This document shows positions 21,840 through 35,201 of a DNA stretch of 64,000 nt, in pieces. The stretch spans positions 1 through 64,000 of the forward strand of contig JARUPY010000499.1 of NCBI GenBank assembly GCA_029817715.1, in the 5' to 3' direction. Both the position numbers and the translations under genes were made by a program. How positions within the stretch are numbered: the first letter of the stretch is position 1; each line of letters begins with the position of its first letter. Under the pieces are notes generated by a model. That model saw nothing but the letters and a program-made list of their open reading frames with translations. It was not told where the DNA came from and searched no databases. This DNA comes from Melastoma dodecandrum (Eukaryota > Streptophyta > Magnoliopsida > Myrtales > Melastomataceae).

Positions 21840-24800
21840 TATCCGCATGTGGATTCCTACCGAAAACCTTTTCACCACATGCGGAGAGAGTTATTTGTTT
21901 TCGCATGTACTTGATTGGCTCGGTGCCCTTTGTATGACCTCTTACATGTGTTTGTTTACCGTTTTTTAGGCATACATAGGTAAGTCCCTATACCCGGGGC
22001 TAGGATTTTAGGGGGGTTACCGTTAGGCCTAGCTGTGCTGCTCTTTGCGGTACGGTTTTGGGTCGGGGCCCCACCTCCCTCAGTCCGAGGGAGGTCTAGA
22101 AACCTCTTCCAAGTCTAGAATTGCTTGCACACTACAGGTACCGGACGCCGCACGTGCATTTGTCTGTTACTAAGTGTCTTCTACATGTGCAGGGACAGGT
22201 GTCAGGTACGCTTTGTCTGTTATAACTGTAAAGCTAACAATGCTCATTTTGCAGTTAGGTCAAGCTTATTACAGCAGGCTCCAAGAAACAGCGTTTCTCT
22301 TATTACCCTACTTACTATTACCGCTTATTGCATATCATACATTTGGGCAACCACATGAGTGTCTGTCTAATTACAGTTTTCAAATTAACAAATCATTTAC
22401 AATAATTGTTTCATGACATTATTGCATTTCATTTGTAATGCATACACATATACGAGTGAGATTAAGCAACAACATAAACTTATCACGCATCGATTATATT
22501 ATTGCATGATATTAATCCAAATATTCTCTCTATTTTCCTTCAAAGGTTTAATTCTCTAACATGGCTCTTCGAACGAGAGTAGGGACAAAACATGACACTA
22601 CAAATCTACAAGCACAAGAATGCCAAGGATTTATCGACGACTACCAAGGCCCAAAGTCGAACATCTAACAATATGAAGACCAGAGTTTCCATTACGGCTA
22701 CCAAGGTCCAAAGCTGTTCGTCAAACGACATGAGCCCAAAGTGATATCAACGACTACCAGAGTACAAAGCCAAGCACGAACACCGAAGATCACCCAACGG
22801 CTATCAAAGTTCAAAGTCGAACCTACAACAACATGAAAATCCCAAGGAGGTTACAGCTCACCAGCCAATCGCAGTCAACATCAGAGCTAATGATGAGCCC
22901 ATATCCACAGACATGCTCAGATCAGACATGCCGGGAACATCACGCCCCTAATCATCAATCGCCACAACTTCGGCACCAACAGAAACATCATTCCAAACAC
23001 GGGCAATTCCCCAGCTTACAACTCAACAACACAATCCAGCACAAGGGGCAAACCCTAGCATTCACAACGGCATCGCGAGATCAGGACGGCTGCGGGCAGT
23101 CAACCCCCAAATACGAACACTTCATTCAACCTCATCGTTTCTCCGACAACAAGAACTTGATGAATGCCGGATCCACAGGATCCCAACAACAAAAACATGA
23201 ACACGGACCAGATTCTTCAAGCGACGGCGAACACATAGTGCAACTGGCATTAGAAACTCCCATTCGCTCTATTCGCCTTCTAACAATTCAAAACATACAT
23301 GATGAACTTACCGATATTTAAACTGCTAACACCGAGGCATCCATTTTACCTCGCAGGTACAAGATGTCTACCGAACGACGACGCATACTTCGACTGGGGC
23401 AATTCCCTTTGAATTCCCTATGGCACCCAAGCGGTCATCTCGACGGTAGTCAACCACTGACTCTCACCAAAGAGAAGGGGAGAAGGTCAACTACCGCCAC
23501 GAAGACCGACGGGAATTAGCCCTTGCATGAGCGACCCGTCGATCCACATCGGCCCACCGCATGAATGACTAGATACCCACCCATGCCCGACGCAAGGTGC
23601 TACAACAACGCGCAACCTGTGCAATCATGCCATTCAAAAGAGCAATTGTCGTAACAAAGTGGAACTGCTACAAACAATCAACGCAGATGATCTTCAATGT
23701 TATAATCACATGAAAGGGAGTATTCATTCTTTAATCAGTACTTCCTTATTTGCAAAAATGAGTTACATGAGCTCACTCATTCTAGCCCTTGTCGCATGTT
23801 GACGAAGGCGTGGGTGGCAAGGTGGTAAAGTTTCGAGCCAAAGCCTTGAAACAATTTTGAGCCAAAGCTTTGAAATATCCTTCGTTGTCAACAAAACAAC
23901 AGAACAACATGAGAGTACAGGAGCACCCTAAGCAGACAAGCAATATTGGGGCAAAACTCCAAGCAATCCTGGAGAAGTCTTCTTTTCCAAAACGACGATT
24001 TACATGAAAGGGAGTATTCGTTCCTCAACTAATACTTTCTCTGCAGAACAGGTTACATGAACTTACTTGTTTTGCCCTTCGGCTTGTCTCATAGGTACAT
24101 GAACATCCTAGGCAGACGATGAAGGCGATGGTGGTAGGATGGAAACGTTTCGAGCCAAAGTTTCGAAACAGCCTTCGTTGGTAAAACAATGATGACGACA
24201 ACACGAGAACAATCCTATGACAATTCTCCGAGCGATCCTGAGGCAAGTCCTCGACCGATCCTGGGGCAAATCTCCGAGTGATCATGGACATATCTCCGAG
24301 CGACTCTAGGGCATATCTCCAAGCAATCCTAGGACAAGATTGAGCAATCTTGGATAACTCTCAGTTGACAAAATGGCAAATAACATGAAAGGGAGTATAT
24401 GTTCCTTAACGAATGCTTTCTTTACAAAACAGGTTACACGAACTTACTTGTTTTGCCCTTCGGCTTGTCTCATAGGCACATAAACAACCTAGGCAGACGA
24501 GAAGATACAACAACATCCTATCATGCCAATCAAGTCAACTTTCGAATCAAAGCTTCGAAACAACACTCATGATCAACAAGACAACAAGACAACAAATTAC
24601 ATGAAAATACATGAGCGTCTTAAGCAGACAACAAAGACAAACGATGAAGTTTCAAAACAACGCTTCAGAACAATCTTCGTCAGCAAACTTCTTTATATCC
24701 CCAGGGAGTCAATTGGGGCAAAGAACACTGACAATACACATGAAAAGGGAGAATCATACAAATATTAATCTCTTCATCAAGCTAAGTGAAATTACATGTG

Positions 24801-27082
24801 CTCATTTCACTTACGTCCTTTGTCTCGTGGGCAGGTACAAGAGCTCCTCACATGTATGGTGCAAAACTCCTATGACAAAGGCGAGGGTGGCAAGGTGGCA
24901 AAGCTTGAAGCCAAAGCCTTGTAGCAAGTTCGTCAGACCTTCGATTCCATCGGACGAAGACGCAATGACGAAACCATGCAAAAAGGAAGTACCAAAATTC
25001 TACTTCACTTTTCTTACAAATGAAGTTACACGAGCAAACTTCATTCTTACTCTAACCGAAACAAGTGACAAGAATTTCCTTGGTTCTAGCTATCTGGTTG
25101 AGTGGCACATGAACATCCTTATTCAACAGACATCAAGCAAGAGTAACAATTTCGTCAGACCTTCGATTCCATCGGACGAAGATGCATTGATGAAATCACA
25201 CAAAAGGGAAGTATCAAAACTCTACTTCGCCTTTCATACAAATGAAATTACATGAACAAATTTCATTCTTACTTTTAAAGAAACCAAGTTACATAAGCTC
25301 ACTTGTTGTCTGTCCTTTGCCTAACATAGGTACATGAGCATCCTATGTTATTGACAAAGGCGCGGGCGGTTGGGTGGAAAAATTTCGAACCAAAGCTTCG
25401 AAATTGCCTTTGTCATCACCAAAGATGACCATACCAAAATGGAGTATCATCTACACTGCTCTCTAACAAAATTTCTCATAATTCCCTAGATGGAGTCGTA
25501 TCTCCATTTCCCCAGCTGGAGTCCTGCCTTCATTCAAGCTGGAGTTGTTGACATACATCGCATTCCTCAACAAATTCTCGTAAAATGACCACCCAGATGG
25601 ACATATTCATCTCATCTCCCCAGCGGAAATTCTAACTCCCCAAGCGAGAGTCAAAGTACATGAATTAACTTTGTCTCTGTCCGTTGTCAACCGTGCAGGC
25701 ACATGGACATCCGTACAGTATGGTACAAATTCCTAGGCAACGGCATGGGTGGTCGGGTGGAAGTCGTTCCAATTTGAAAAGACATAGAACGCGAAAGTGT
25801 AAACACTTTCCCCGCAAAAATTGCACAAGAGCACCACAGAGGTTTGAGTACCTAAACCTATTCATTTCTTAAGCATTTGTGTGCTCAATTGCATATAATT
25901 TGAAATTTTTGATAATAAGAATGTTTCTGGGCGAGAGTGGAGAAGGCAAACCTATTTCTAAACACTCACCTAGAATGATGAGCGTAAACACTGTGAGGAT
26001 TCATACACGAGCGTTCAGGTGGGTGACGAATCCTTTGACAAAAGATGCTCTAAACCGGGATGAGATCGAGCATTTCTTCTCAACCCCAAACACGGAACAT
26101 CAACCATTGCTAGCCCCCTTTTGAGCCAAAGTTGAAGTTTTGTACAAACACTATACCCAACGAGTTTAAGGACCGCCTCACATCGAGGTTAAAAAAGGAG
26201 ATCTTGTAGCTAGAACCCGGAAACAACGGATCGTAAAGGCTACACTTCCTTAAGATTCAAGTGAAGAGGCACCATCCACATTTAAGCCCACCAGTTGAAT
26301 CGTTCCCAAGGGCCGAACTCCTTGAAGAACTTCTCAAGAAACCCATATTCCAAAGAAAATCATCAGAAAACAAAGCGGGGCAAATCCCTGTAATTTAGCA
26401 AGGAAAAGAAGGTATTAGCGCAAAGACCAAAGTCTTTAAAAGAGAGCGCAAGATGAAGAATCAAAAGAGCAAAAAATGAAGCACCAGGACCAACATTGCA
26501 GGTCGCAAAAGCAAAGGTGCTACTCATCAAACAGGTCAAAGACAAAACATTCCCCAAAGTGGATTGTCCACATCTACTAGTGAGCCGACTGTTCATCCCC
26601 AACAAAACACGTCAACCGGTGAGCTGTCTAAAGGATGGAGAATTTGCTTGAATGGTGGAACCTCTACGATCCAGTAGCTTTCAATGAGGTCCTTAGACTC
26701 CTTCTTTCAAACAACTGATTTAAACTTTCACTTCAAAGGCCTTATGTCGAACCTACATTACAACCCGAATAAAGACTCCTTTGACCGGTACATGAGCATC
26801 CAAGTCAAAGGAATTCCGAAATCCAAATGAAATGGCATTCGGAAATGACAGTAAAACACGAGAGAAATCAGGAAGACACTTCTCTGCTCTCGCTTAGAAA
26901 CATGATTTTAAAGAAAAAATAAAATGTATCATAATGTGCATGTACATTTAGCTAATTTTGTTTCCGTTGTGACTAATGATCTTCTTGAAGAGCTTTTAGG
27001 GTGCCCGTCGACCGAAGACGCTCTCGAAATGCAATTTGAGGTATTCCTAATATCCTTGCGAGAGAATCTTTTCAGATTCCTT

Positions 27083-27099
27083 CCCAAGGAGGGGCAAAC
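27083..27099 (+). other. polypurine tract of the nested element
   Basis: AAGGAGGGGCAAAC immediately precedes the 3' LTR start at 27100, the expected place for plus-strand priming. Confidence 0.75.
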
Positions 27100-30000
27100 T
27101 GTAATACCTCAAATAAAGCCGCAAATTACAATGTCATGGATAGCACAGTAAAATCACCTAAAAAATTCGTTGCGGACGAACTTTACATAAGGTCTAATAT
27201 GAATACAAACAGTGTAAGGAAAAGGAGTCGCCGGCGAAATTGTTAGCCGATCACCAGCAAACCAGCATCCGGCCCCTCCTACACCAACAGAAGAGCATCT
27301 GGTTTGTATCAATGTCAACCCCCAGATCATCGCAGCGGTGTTTTCCTTCCCCAGCTCTCGGCTCCTTCCGGCGACGATGACCCGACAGCAAAGCCAACTT
27401 CAGTACTTCCCTCCGAGGACTGCCAACACCAGTGGTAGCAGTTCTGTCCCGTTTCCTATCAACAACTTCTTCTCCATGAAGGACTCTATTTGCAGCATGG
27501 TGTGATGGAAGTTCTGCTGCCTTTCCAACATCTCGACGCTGCGAGATGTCAGTCTTTTGAGATTGCCAAGTTGGAGAACAGATCGGTCGTTGCAGAGGGC
27601 TGTGTTGCCAACTTCAAGAGCGAGCCATCTGGTTCCAAACTAAAGAAGGTTCCTAATTTGAAGGGATCAGATCATGCTGCTGAACTAGAGGTTTGCGGAG
27701 CGGCACCTAAAGAACAGTTAAGCACAATACGATCATCTGCTCAAGCTGATGTGCCATTAGCAGTACCTTGGGTTTCTCGAGTTTCGACCGAGCATGTGAC
27801 TACGAAAGAAGCAATCCCTCTACCCGCTTGCTTGAAGTCAGGAAACTTGACTCAGTCTGCCGAGGCCCTGAACTTCCAGATCCCTTGAAATCTCCAATAA
27901 CAGTGGCAGCCGCATGCTGTCTGCAATGATGGCATTTCTGTCCCCGAGCCATCGAACCAGCTGCCCGTAGCTCCGAGGCCTCAATCAGCAGGTTTCCCCA
28001 GCTGCTACAACGGCGTTTACGGCAACAGAAGCAGCGGGGAGCAACAAGAGCAGCTGCTTCCTGCACAATTGATAGAGCATTAAAGCCAAACAATGGGCAG
28101 ATCAAGCTCTGCCCAAGCCAAATAATAAGAAGACCAAAATAGAAAGAGACCAAGATAAACCCAAGGAAAACAAAGCCAAAAGACAAAAGGTTGGCTGCTG
28201 CTCATGGCCCGGCCTTTCCTCCTTTAGCAAGCCCACCAGCCCTCAGCAGCCAAACCAAGACAGGCTCCGAAGGGACAGAGACACCCCCCAGATCAGACGC
28301 AGCAGACAGACACGACCTGCAATCACCTCCCCCCCCTGTGAACTCACCTTGACATCCTCCTGAGGAAAGACGTGAGCCGCCCTCTTCCCCTCAAACCCCT
28401 CAACTCACCGCAGGCTACCACCCATAGCCGTGATGGTCTTCTGGGGGAATGATGGCTTTCCGCCTTGAAATGGGTGCCATAGCTGATCGGATAAGAGGGG
28501 AAACCCTCCATAAGAAGAAAGAGGGGGGGGAAACATAAAGGGGAGAGATCATCCCTTCTGGAATCGGCGGACCTCCAGCTTCAACCAATCCCAACCAAGG
28601 TAAGAATGGAACCAACACAGTGAGGACCCTCCGACGACCAGTCCAAACAAGAAGGCAAGGACAACGACAAAATAGGACGACACCAACGACCAGTTTGACT
28701 CTGACTTACCTGGGCGAAGACGATGCGGCCATCCCGACGGTCTGCTGCAGAGCTTGTTGGACTCCTAGTCACTCCGAAGCGGCTTCCTCCACTTCCCCGA
28801 CGGCGACTACACCGTTGAATGCCCAGCAGCCTCCATTCTTCACTCCGTGACTGCCTGCAGAACGTCCCGAGTCTGCCGTCCCCGAAGATGGAGCATCAAA
28901 GAAGAATCACCTCCTGGGGCTACTAAGCTTCTGGGAGGATTTCTCTTGTCACTGACACTCTCCTTTACTCGCACAGGTTTTAGGAAACAGGAAAGGGGTG
29001 GAAGATCGTTCGCCTCAAACTTCTTCGGCGAAGGAAGAGAAGTTGACTCTGATGAAGAAGAGAGTTCCCCACGCGCAGCTCAGCAACCTGTGGCGAGTAG
29101 CCCGCCGACGTCCAACTCTTCCCATGCTCTCCTCGGCTTGGATCCGACGACTACCGCCTCAAATCATCCCGGATTTGACCACCCACGACCACACTCGGCC
29201 TCCCGACTGCCTCAACGCTGGTCTCGTCCCCGGATTTCCAGCCACGCTCGCTCCAGTACTTCCACAGCCCATTCTCGGCGGTTTCGAACTCCACGGTTTC
29301 TTCCCGGCCAAACCTGCTCCCCGCCAGCCTCTCCCTCAAATCCAGCCGTGACGGACCTCCCTTCTCCCCGGTCACGACCAGTTGCCCCGGCTCCTCCCGT
29401 CCTCTCCTCGGTTCATCCTCAGAACCGGCTCAGAGTCGGCATCGAGAGCGGCAAACCAAGAGCTCGACCCGCAGCGGCCAAACGCCCACAGGCTCAGCAT
29501 AAACGGAGCCCATGCTCTCCAGACGAGGACGTCTTCAGCAAGCTCCCCGACGTTCCAGCAACGCTCCTCCGGCGACGGGCTCCCTCAAATCCGAACATGG
29601 CGGCAGCGAACCTTCAGATCCGGTCTTGGTGGCGGTGATTCATCCCGACCTTGCAGCGACGGACTTTCCCACGTCCCTCCGACGAGCCCAGAGCAACCCA
29701 TCTTCCTGATCCGGCCACCCGCGACGGAGCTCTACCTCTCTGGCGACCCTGCTTCTCGGCGCTCCTTCTCCACGGCGACGGCGAGCCTACCTTCCGGAAT
29801 CCCGAGCCCAAGCAGCAACGGCAGCCCCCATCTGACCTCCCTCTGCGCCTCCGGCTCCCGGTAGCGGCCAGACTCGCCCTCCTTCCTCAGACCTCCACGG
29901 CAGCCACGGACCACCACTCCCCAGATCCGACCCAGCGAAGATTCGGCGAGCCCATCTCCTCCACGCCTCGCCATCACCAGATCTAGCCAGCCGTCCCTGC

Positions 30001-31797
30001 TCCCTTCGACGTGGCGACGTCCCCGTCCCTCCGCTAGGGCACTTCGTTCCCGAGACGGCTCTCCAGCTCGAGCCCCCGCCGCCCCAAAGTCAGCAATAAG
30101 GCCGACACCGCTGTCACTGAGGAGCCGATCATGCGACAAGCCCCGTTTCCTTGTTGGTCTCGGCTTCTTCATCAGGGAATCGAGGGATTTTTCCCTTAGC
30201 TGGATGCTACATCTGGAGGATTTCAAGATTTCGTTCTCCCAGCCGACGCGCAATTCAAGTTAAAGAGCTAAAGCCTCTTTCTCTTTTAGCCCAAGCCTGA
30301 TTTAGAAGACCAGCAGAGGCGGATTGGACTTCGGCAGACTGGGCTCAGGTAATAAACCCACAAACTTCAATACTTCAAATTTTATTCTGGTTAAAAACTC
30401 AACTTTGCAATTTTAGTAGCGTTGATTATCAAAATGTTAAATCACCCTTTTAGTCTTTAACGGTTATAATTTATAATTGAATGCACCAATTTACTTCTTT
30501 GTTTGGACTTTAATATTTACTAGATGAGTATTTAATTTACATTACTAACATCCATATCTCTTTGTTTTGCATGGGAAATACGAGGGAAATTTCTCGGACA
30601 TCACCGACAATCTACACCAAATACACATCCCCGATTAAAACGGTAAGACATGTCTTACTTATTCAATTCGATTGAGTTTCATTCAAATTTAATCGTTATT
30701 CTTCGCATTGGCATCTTCCTCTACTTTGCATGTAAACACCGAGGAATTATTACCAAGGAATGCATCCTCCGACGACGCGGACGATCGACATCAACGGGCT
30801 CACAACGCCCCGTAAGTATCGCTCTTATTTCATTAAGTTCTAATTATTCATTTCGATTTAAATTAGGACTTTCTGACCACATTCACATTTTCGTTGCATG
30901 TACAATGAGCATGCAACTTCGAAGGATCAATTCCAAAATTTCGAAGACAAACTCGAAGGCGCGTGTATCAAACCGCGCGGATCCACCCCGGCCTAAAAAC
31001 CGCGGGCTCGAAGACAAAGCGACCCCAACCTTCAATCTAAGGTACAAAGGGGAGGTGCGGGCCTCCCCGAATTTTATTTTAAAAGCCCACTTGTAACGAA
31101 TTGCAGGCCCAAGTGCATAAGCCCGCAATCACCACCCCTTCCCCACCCTTTTGATCTAAATAATTGCTTGTGTTTGCGCGATTGTTTAGGCTTTAGGATT
31201 GAACGTCGCATGTGAGGTTTTAATTCAACCAACTTAAATTCGGGTCCAACGCCCGTTAAAACGTCGATAAAAGTCCGGCCTACTCCCGGATCGGGTCCAA
31301 CACCCGTCAATCAAAAGTTAAACTCTTTTTGGACAAATCGCCACCCTTTTTGCATGTGGTAGAATATTAAGGTTAGTAAATAGGAATCCCCGAACCCAGA
31401 ATTCTGATTTTTCCGACTTAAAATCACACATTTTTAACTAAGTCGGTGGCGACTCCGAATAAGTTTTCCAAAGCTAAAACTAAACCCAACACCCTTTTTC
31501 GGAGCCATTTAGGATGAGGTGACGGCAGACTCGAGCCGCTCCCCGGATCCTCCCGGAATTTCCCAGGCGAGGTCTTAACGCAGCCTTTCGCCCGTCGCCT
31601 TCAAGGACTGGAGACGATCGGCGAAACGCCCCGCAGATCCGTTCGGGAACCGAGGGAGGATTCGACCCGGGTCCCCTTTCCGCAGCGTCCGGCGTTCGAG
31701 CCGGAACGTCGACCGGACTGGGCCTCGGGGGAGCGGGCCCGGATCCTCGGGTTGCCCGAACCGCAGTGCGCGTGCTAGGCCGGAGGGCGCGCGTACA
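27100..31797 (+). repeat. 3' LTR of the nested element
   Basis: Partner of 17099-21814. Within the first 3.6 kb I count about three substitutions plus a shorter C run (C5 at 30073-30077). From about 30750 to 31780 I count around 35 differences. Confidence 0.93.
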
Positions 31798-31802
31798 GCA
31801 GG

Positions 31803-34392
31803 TATTATTTATCCAATATCGGATAGTTCATGGGTGAGTCCAATACAATGTGTGCCGAAGAAAGGAGGCATGACAGTTGTTGAAAATAGCAAAAACGAAC
31901 TCATCCCAACAAGGACAGTCACGGGCTGGAGAGTATGCATGGACTATCGAAAACTCAATGCAGCCACATGCAAGGACCACTTCCCACTTCCCTTCATTGA
32001 TCAGATGTTGGATCGACTTGCAGGTAAAAGTTATTATTGTTTTCTTGACGGTTATTCTGGTTATAACCAGATAGCAATTGCACCAGAGGATCAGGAAAAG
32101 ACCACATTCACTTGCCCTTATGGTACGTTTGCTTTTCGCCGAATGCCGTTTGGTTTATGTAACGCACCTGCCACTTTTCAGCGATGTATGACAGCAATCT
32201 TTTCTGACATGATTGAGAAGACCATTGAGGTATTTATGGATGATTTTTCCGTATTCGGATTAACATTTGAAAACTGTTTAAATAACCTTGAGGCTATCCT
32301 AAATCGTTGTAAAGAAACAAATTTGATTTTAAATTGGGAAAAGTGTCATTTCATGGTGCGGGAAGGTATTGTCCTTGGCCACAGGATTTCTGGGAGCGGT
32401 ATTGAAGTTGATAAGGCTAAAGTGGAGACAATCGAGAAACTGCCGCCTCCAACATCGGTAAAGGGTGTACGAAGCTTCTTGGGCCATGCCGGATTCTATA
32501 GGCGATTCATAAAAGACTTTTCCAAGATTACCAAACCGTTATGTAACCTCTTGGAGAAGGATGCACCTTTTGTGTTTGACGGTAAGTGTATGGAAGCATT
32601 TCTTGAGTTGAAGGGAAGGTTAGTCTCCGCTCCGATCATCATAGCTCCTGATTGGACTCTCCCATTTGAACTTATGTGTGATGCTAGTGACACAGCCGTA
32701 GGAGCTGTTTTAGGGCAGAAAAAGGATAAGCATTTTCATGCAATCTACTACGCTAGCAAAACACTAGATTCAGCGCAAGTAAATTACACCACAACTGAAA
32801 AAGAAATGTTAGCAATTGTGTTTGCTTTTGACAAGTTTAGATCGTATCTGATTGGCTCTGCAGTTGTTGTTCATACTGATCATGCAGCTATACGATACTT
32901 AATTTCTAAAGCTGATGCAAAACCAAGATTAATTCGTTGGGTGTTATTGTTGCAAGAGTTCGACCTAACTATTGTGGACAGGAAAGGGACCGAGAACCAG
33001 GTGGCAGATCACTTGTCAAGATTGGAAGAAGGAAATGTGGCTGCACATTCAACAATGATTGACGATTTGTTTTCAGATGAACAACTTCTCACTATTGATG
33101 TAACTGCTCCGTGGTACGCCGACTATGTAAATTACATCGTAGCAAACGTTCTTCCTCCGGACATTACAAGTCAACAACGCAAGAGGTTTGTACATGAAGT
33201 TAAGTTTTATATGTGCGATGAACCTTTTCTTTTCAAGAAATGTGCAGACCAGGTCATTCGGCGATGCGTCCCTAAAGAGGAAATAATGCCGATTCTTGAG
33301 CAATGCCATGCGGCTCCATATGGTGGACACTTCGGCGGTCACAAAACCGCAACAAAAATTCTTCAGTCAGGTTTCTTTTGGCCTACAATTTTTAAATATG
33401 CTCATAATTTTGTTGCCTATTGTGATCGTTGCCAACGTGTGGGAAATATTTCTCGTCGGGATGAGATGCCTCTACAAAACATATTAGAAGTGGAAATCTT
33501 TGATGTGTGGGGAATAGACTTCATGGGCCCTTTTGTTGACTCTTTTAAGAATAGATATATTTTAGTTGCGGTTGACTATGTATCTAAATGGATTGAAGCG
33601 GTTGCATTACCAACTACTGATGCTCGTGGAGTGTTAAAGTTTCTCAAACAGATTTTCACGCGTTTTGGAGCACCAAGGGCCATTATTAGTGACGGCGGAG
33701 CACATTTTTGCAATGGGAAATTCACTGCACTCATGAAAAAGTACGGAGTCAAGCACAAGATAGCATTACCGTATCATCCGCAAACATGTGGCCAAGTGGA
33801 ATTGTCAAATAGAGAGATAAAGAGGATATTGGAAAAAACGGTGAGCACTAACAGGAAGGATTGGTCAATCAAATTGGATGATGCTCTTTGGGCATATCAG
33901 ACAGCTTTCAAGACCCCAATTGGAACATCGCCATACAAGTTGGTCTTCGGAAAAGCATGCCATCTGCCAGTGGAACTAGAGCATAAAGCGTACTGGGCGA
34001 TTCGAAAGGTTAACATGGATCCAACAGCGGCAGGGGAACATAGATTTATGCAACTGAACGAAATGGAAGAATTCCGGACGGAAGCTTATGAGAATGCCCG
34101 AATTTATAAAGAGAAAACCAAAGCTTGGCATGATCGTCGAATCAAAGATCGAAAACTTTCTCCAGGTCAGCTCGTGCTTTTATTTAACTCACGTCTTAAG
34201 TTGTTTCCAGGAAAACTTAGATCTCGTTGGTCCGGACCATTCAAGATCACTGAGGTATTACCTTACGGAGTTCTCGAGTTGATGGGAAATGATGATTCAA
34301 ACAAGTTTAAGGTCAATGCGAGCCGAGTGAAGTCCTATTTTGGTGGTGTTGTCAACCGGGACCCGACAACACTCATGATGGAAGACGCCTAA
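31803..34392 (+). pseudogene. Athila RT, RNase H and integrase
   Basis: The frame resumes directly after the second gcagg copy with [13 protein letters not shown] and stays open to 34392. RT shows [21 protein letters not shown] and the catalytic FMDDFSVFG. RNase H shows [16 protein letters not shown] and [10 protein letters not shown]. The integrase zinc finger has H-H-C-C ([17 protein letters not shown]), and the catalytic core has D-D-E ([27 protein letters not shown]). The C-terminus has [10 protein letters not shown] and no chromodomain. All catalytic residues are present. It is inactive only because the nested element separates it from its upstream half. Confidence 0.93.
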
Positions 34393-34558
34393 CATAGTCA
34401 AGCGTCAAGCCGATGACGTTAAATCAAGCGCTTATTGAGAGGCAACCCAATATTTCATTTTAGTTCATTTATATATTTTATTTTATTTTATTATGCTATT
34501 TTAGTTTATTTTATTTTATTTATTTTTTTTTATGCAGGTAATAAGCAAACATAGAAAA

Positions 34559-34795
34559 TTCTGTGCGGCCACAAAAAATTTTCGTGTGGCCGCACGAATG
34601 GTGCCCACTAACCACAGAGAGTTCTGTGCGGCCACAAGACATTCTTGTGTGGCTGCACGAGTGGCAACCACAAATCCACAGAAGGTTTTGTGCGGCCGCA
34701 AGAAATTCTTGTGTGGCCGCACAGACGATACCCTTCCAACCACAGAATGTTCTGTGCGGGCGCACGACACTTTTGTGTGGCCACACGACTTTGCT
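34559..34795. repeat. four ~64-bp units made of inverted repeats
   Basis: Units begin near 34559, 34622, 34686 and 34750. Each has TGTGCGGCCACAA-like sequence followed by its near inverse, TTGTGTGGCCGCACGA, so each can fold into a stem. The array lies between integrase and the env-position ORF. An (AATTA)n tract follows at 34800-34850. Confidence 0.85.
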
Positions 34796-35201
34796 TAAAA
34801 AAAATTAATTAATTAATTAAATTAAATTAAATTAAATTAAATTAAAATTATTACAAAATCGCCTCGTGACTTTTTCTTTCATTTGTCTTTGCCTTCTATT
34901 CTAATTTTTGTTTCGTTCTTTCTCTCCAGCAAGAAGAAACCCACGTCGGCCACCTCCCTAATTCAACCCTCGCCGGCATACCCTCGTGAGAGTGCCGTCC
35001 ATCCATTGGGAACGACAAGGAAGAACACCCACGCCGACCGTCCACCACCCGCCCACCCACACCGGCCGATTGTCGCAGTTCCCATCCGAAATCGATCACT
35101 CGACTTACCCGCGGTTTGTCTTTTCCAACCCCCCTCTCTTTAGGATCGCCTAGATTAGGGTTTTTCCTTGTTATTGTGTGCTTGGGTAGTTTGGGTTGCT
35201 T

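Larger units (their letters stand above)
21815..27099 (+). other. internal region of the nested element, non-coding repeats
   Basis: After the primer site there is no long frame with retroelement motifs. From about 22590 to 22830 units of roughly 65 bases contain 'ctaccaaggtccaaag' variants. From about 23700 to 25870 around seven degenerate units of about 250-350 bases occur, each with 'acatgaaagggagtat', a 'cttgtctcataggtacatgaac' type block and 'tttcgagccaaagcttcgaaac'. A 28-base minirepeat with 'tctccgagcgat' lies near 24230-24330. The last kilobase shows nothing recognisable before the purine tract. Confidence 0.7.
17099..31797 (+). mobile_element. nested LARD-like LTR element with 4.7 kb LTRs, no coding domains
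   Basis: LTRs at 17099-21814 (4716 bp) and 27100-31797 (4698 bp) start TGTAATACC and end GTACA. They are flanked by gcagg duplications inside the host element's RT. A primer site at 21822-21839 and a purine tract before 27100 give plus orientation. The 5.3 kb internal region has no gag knuckle, protease, RT, RNase H or integrase that I can find. It is instead filled with degenerate tandem repeats. Size, very long LTRs and lack of coding fit the LARD class described in grasses. The Ogre/Tat-type primer site suggests which autonomous elements moved it. Confidence 0.92.

Noticed and set aside
26924..27151. 75-codon frame at the end of the nested element's internal region
   Set aside because: It runs across the polypurine tract into the LTR and ends at the same stop as the gag-pol frame at 17150, because both enter the same LTR sequence. 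No gene is implied.
34516..34808. Four overlapping frames of 81-88 codons on both strands
   Set aside because: They are read-throughs of the 64-bp palindromic tandem units, whose length makes every phase open.
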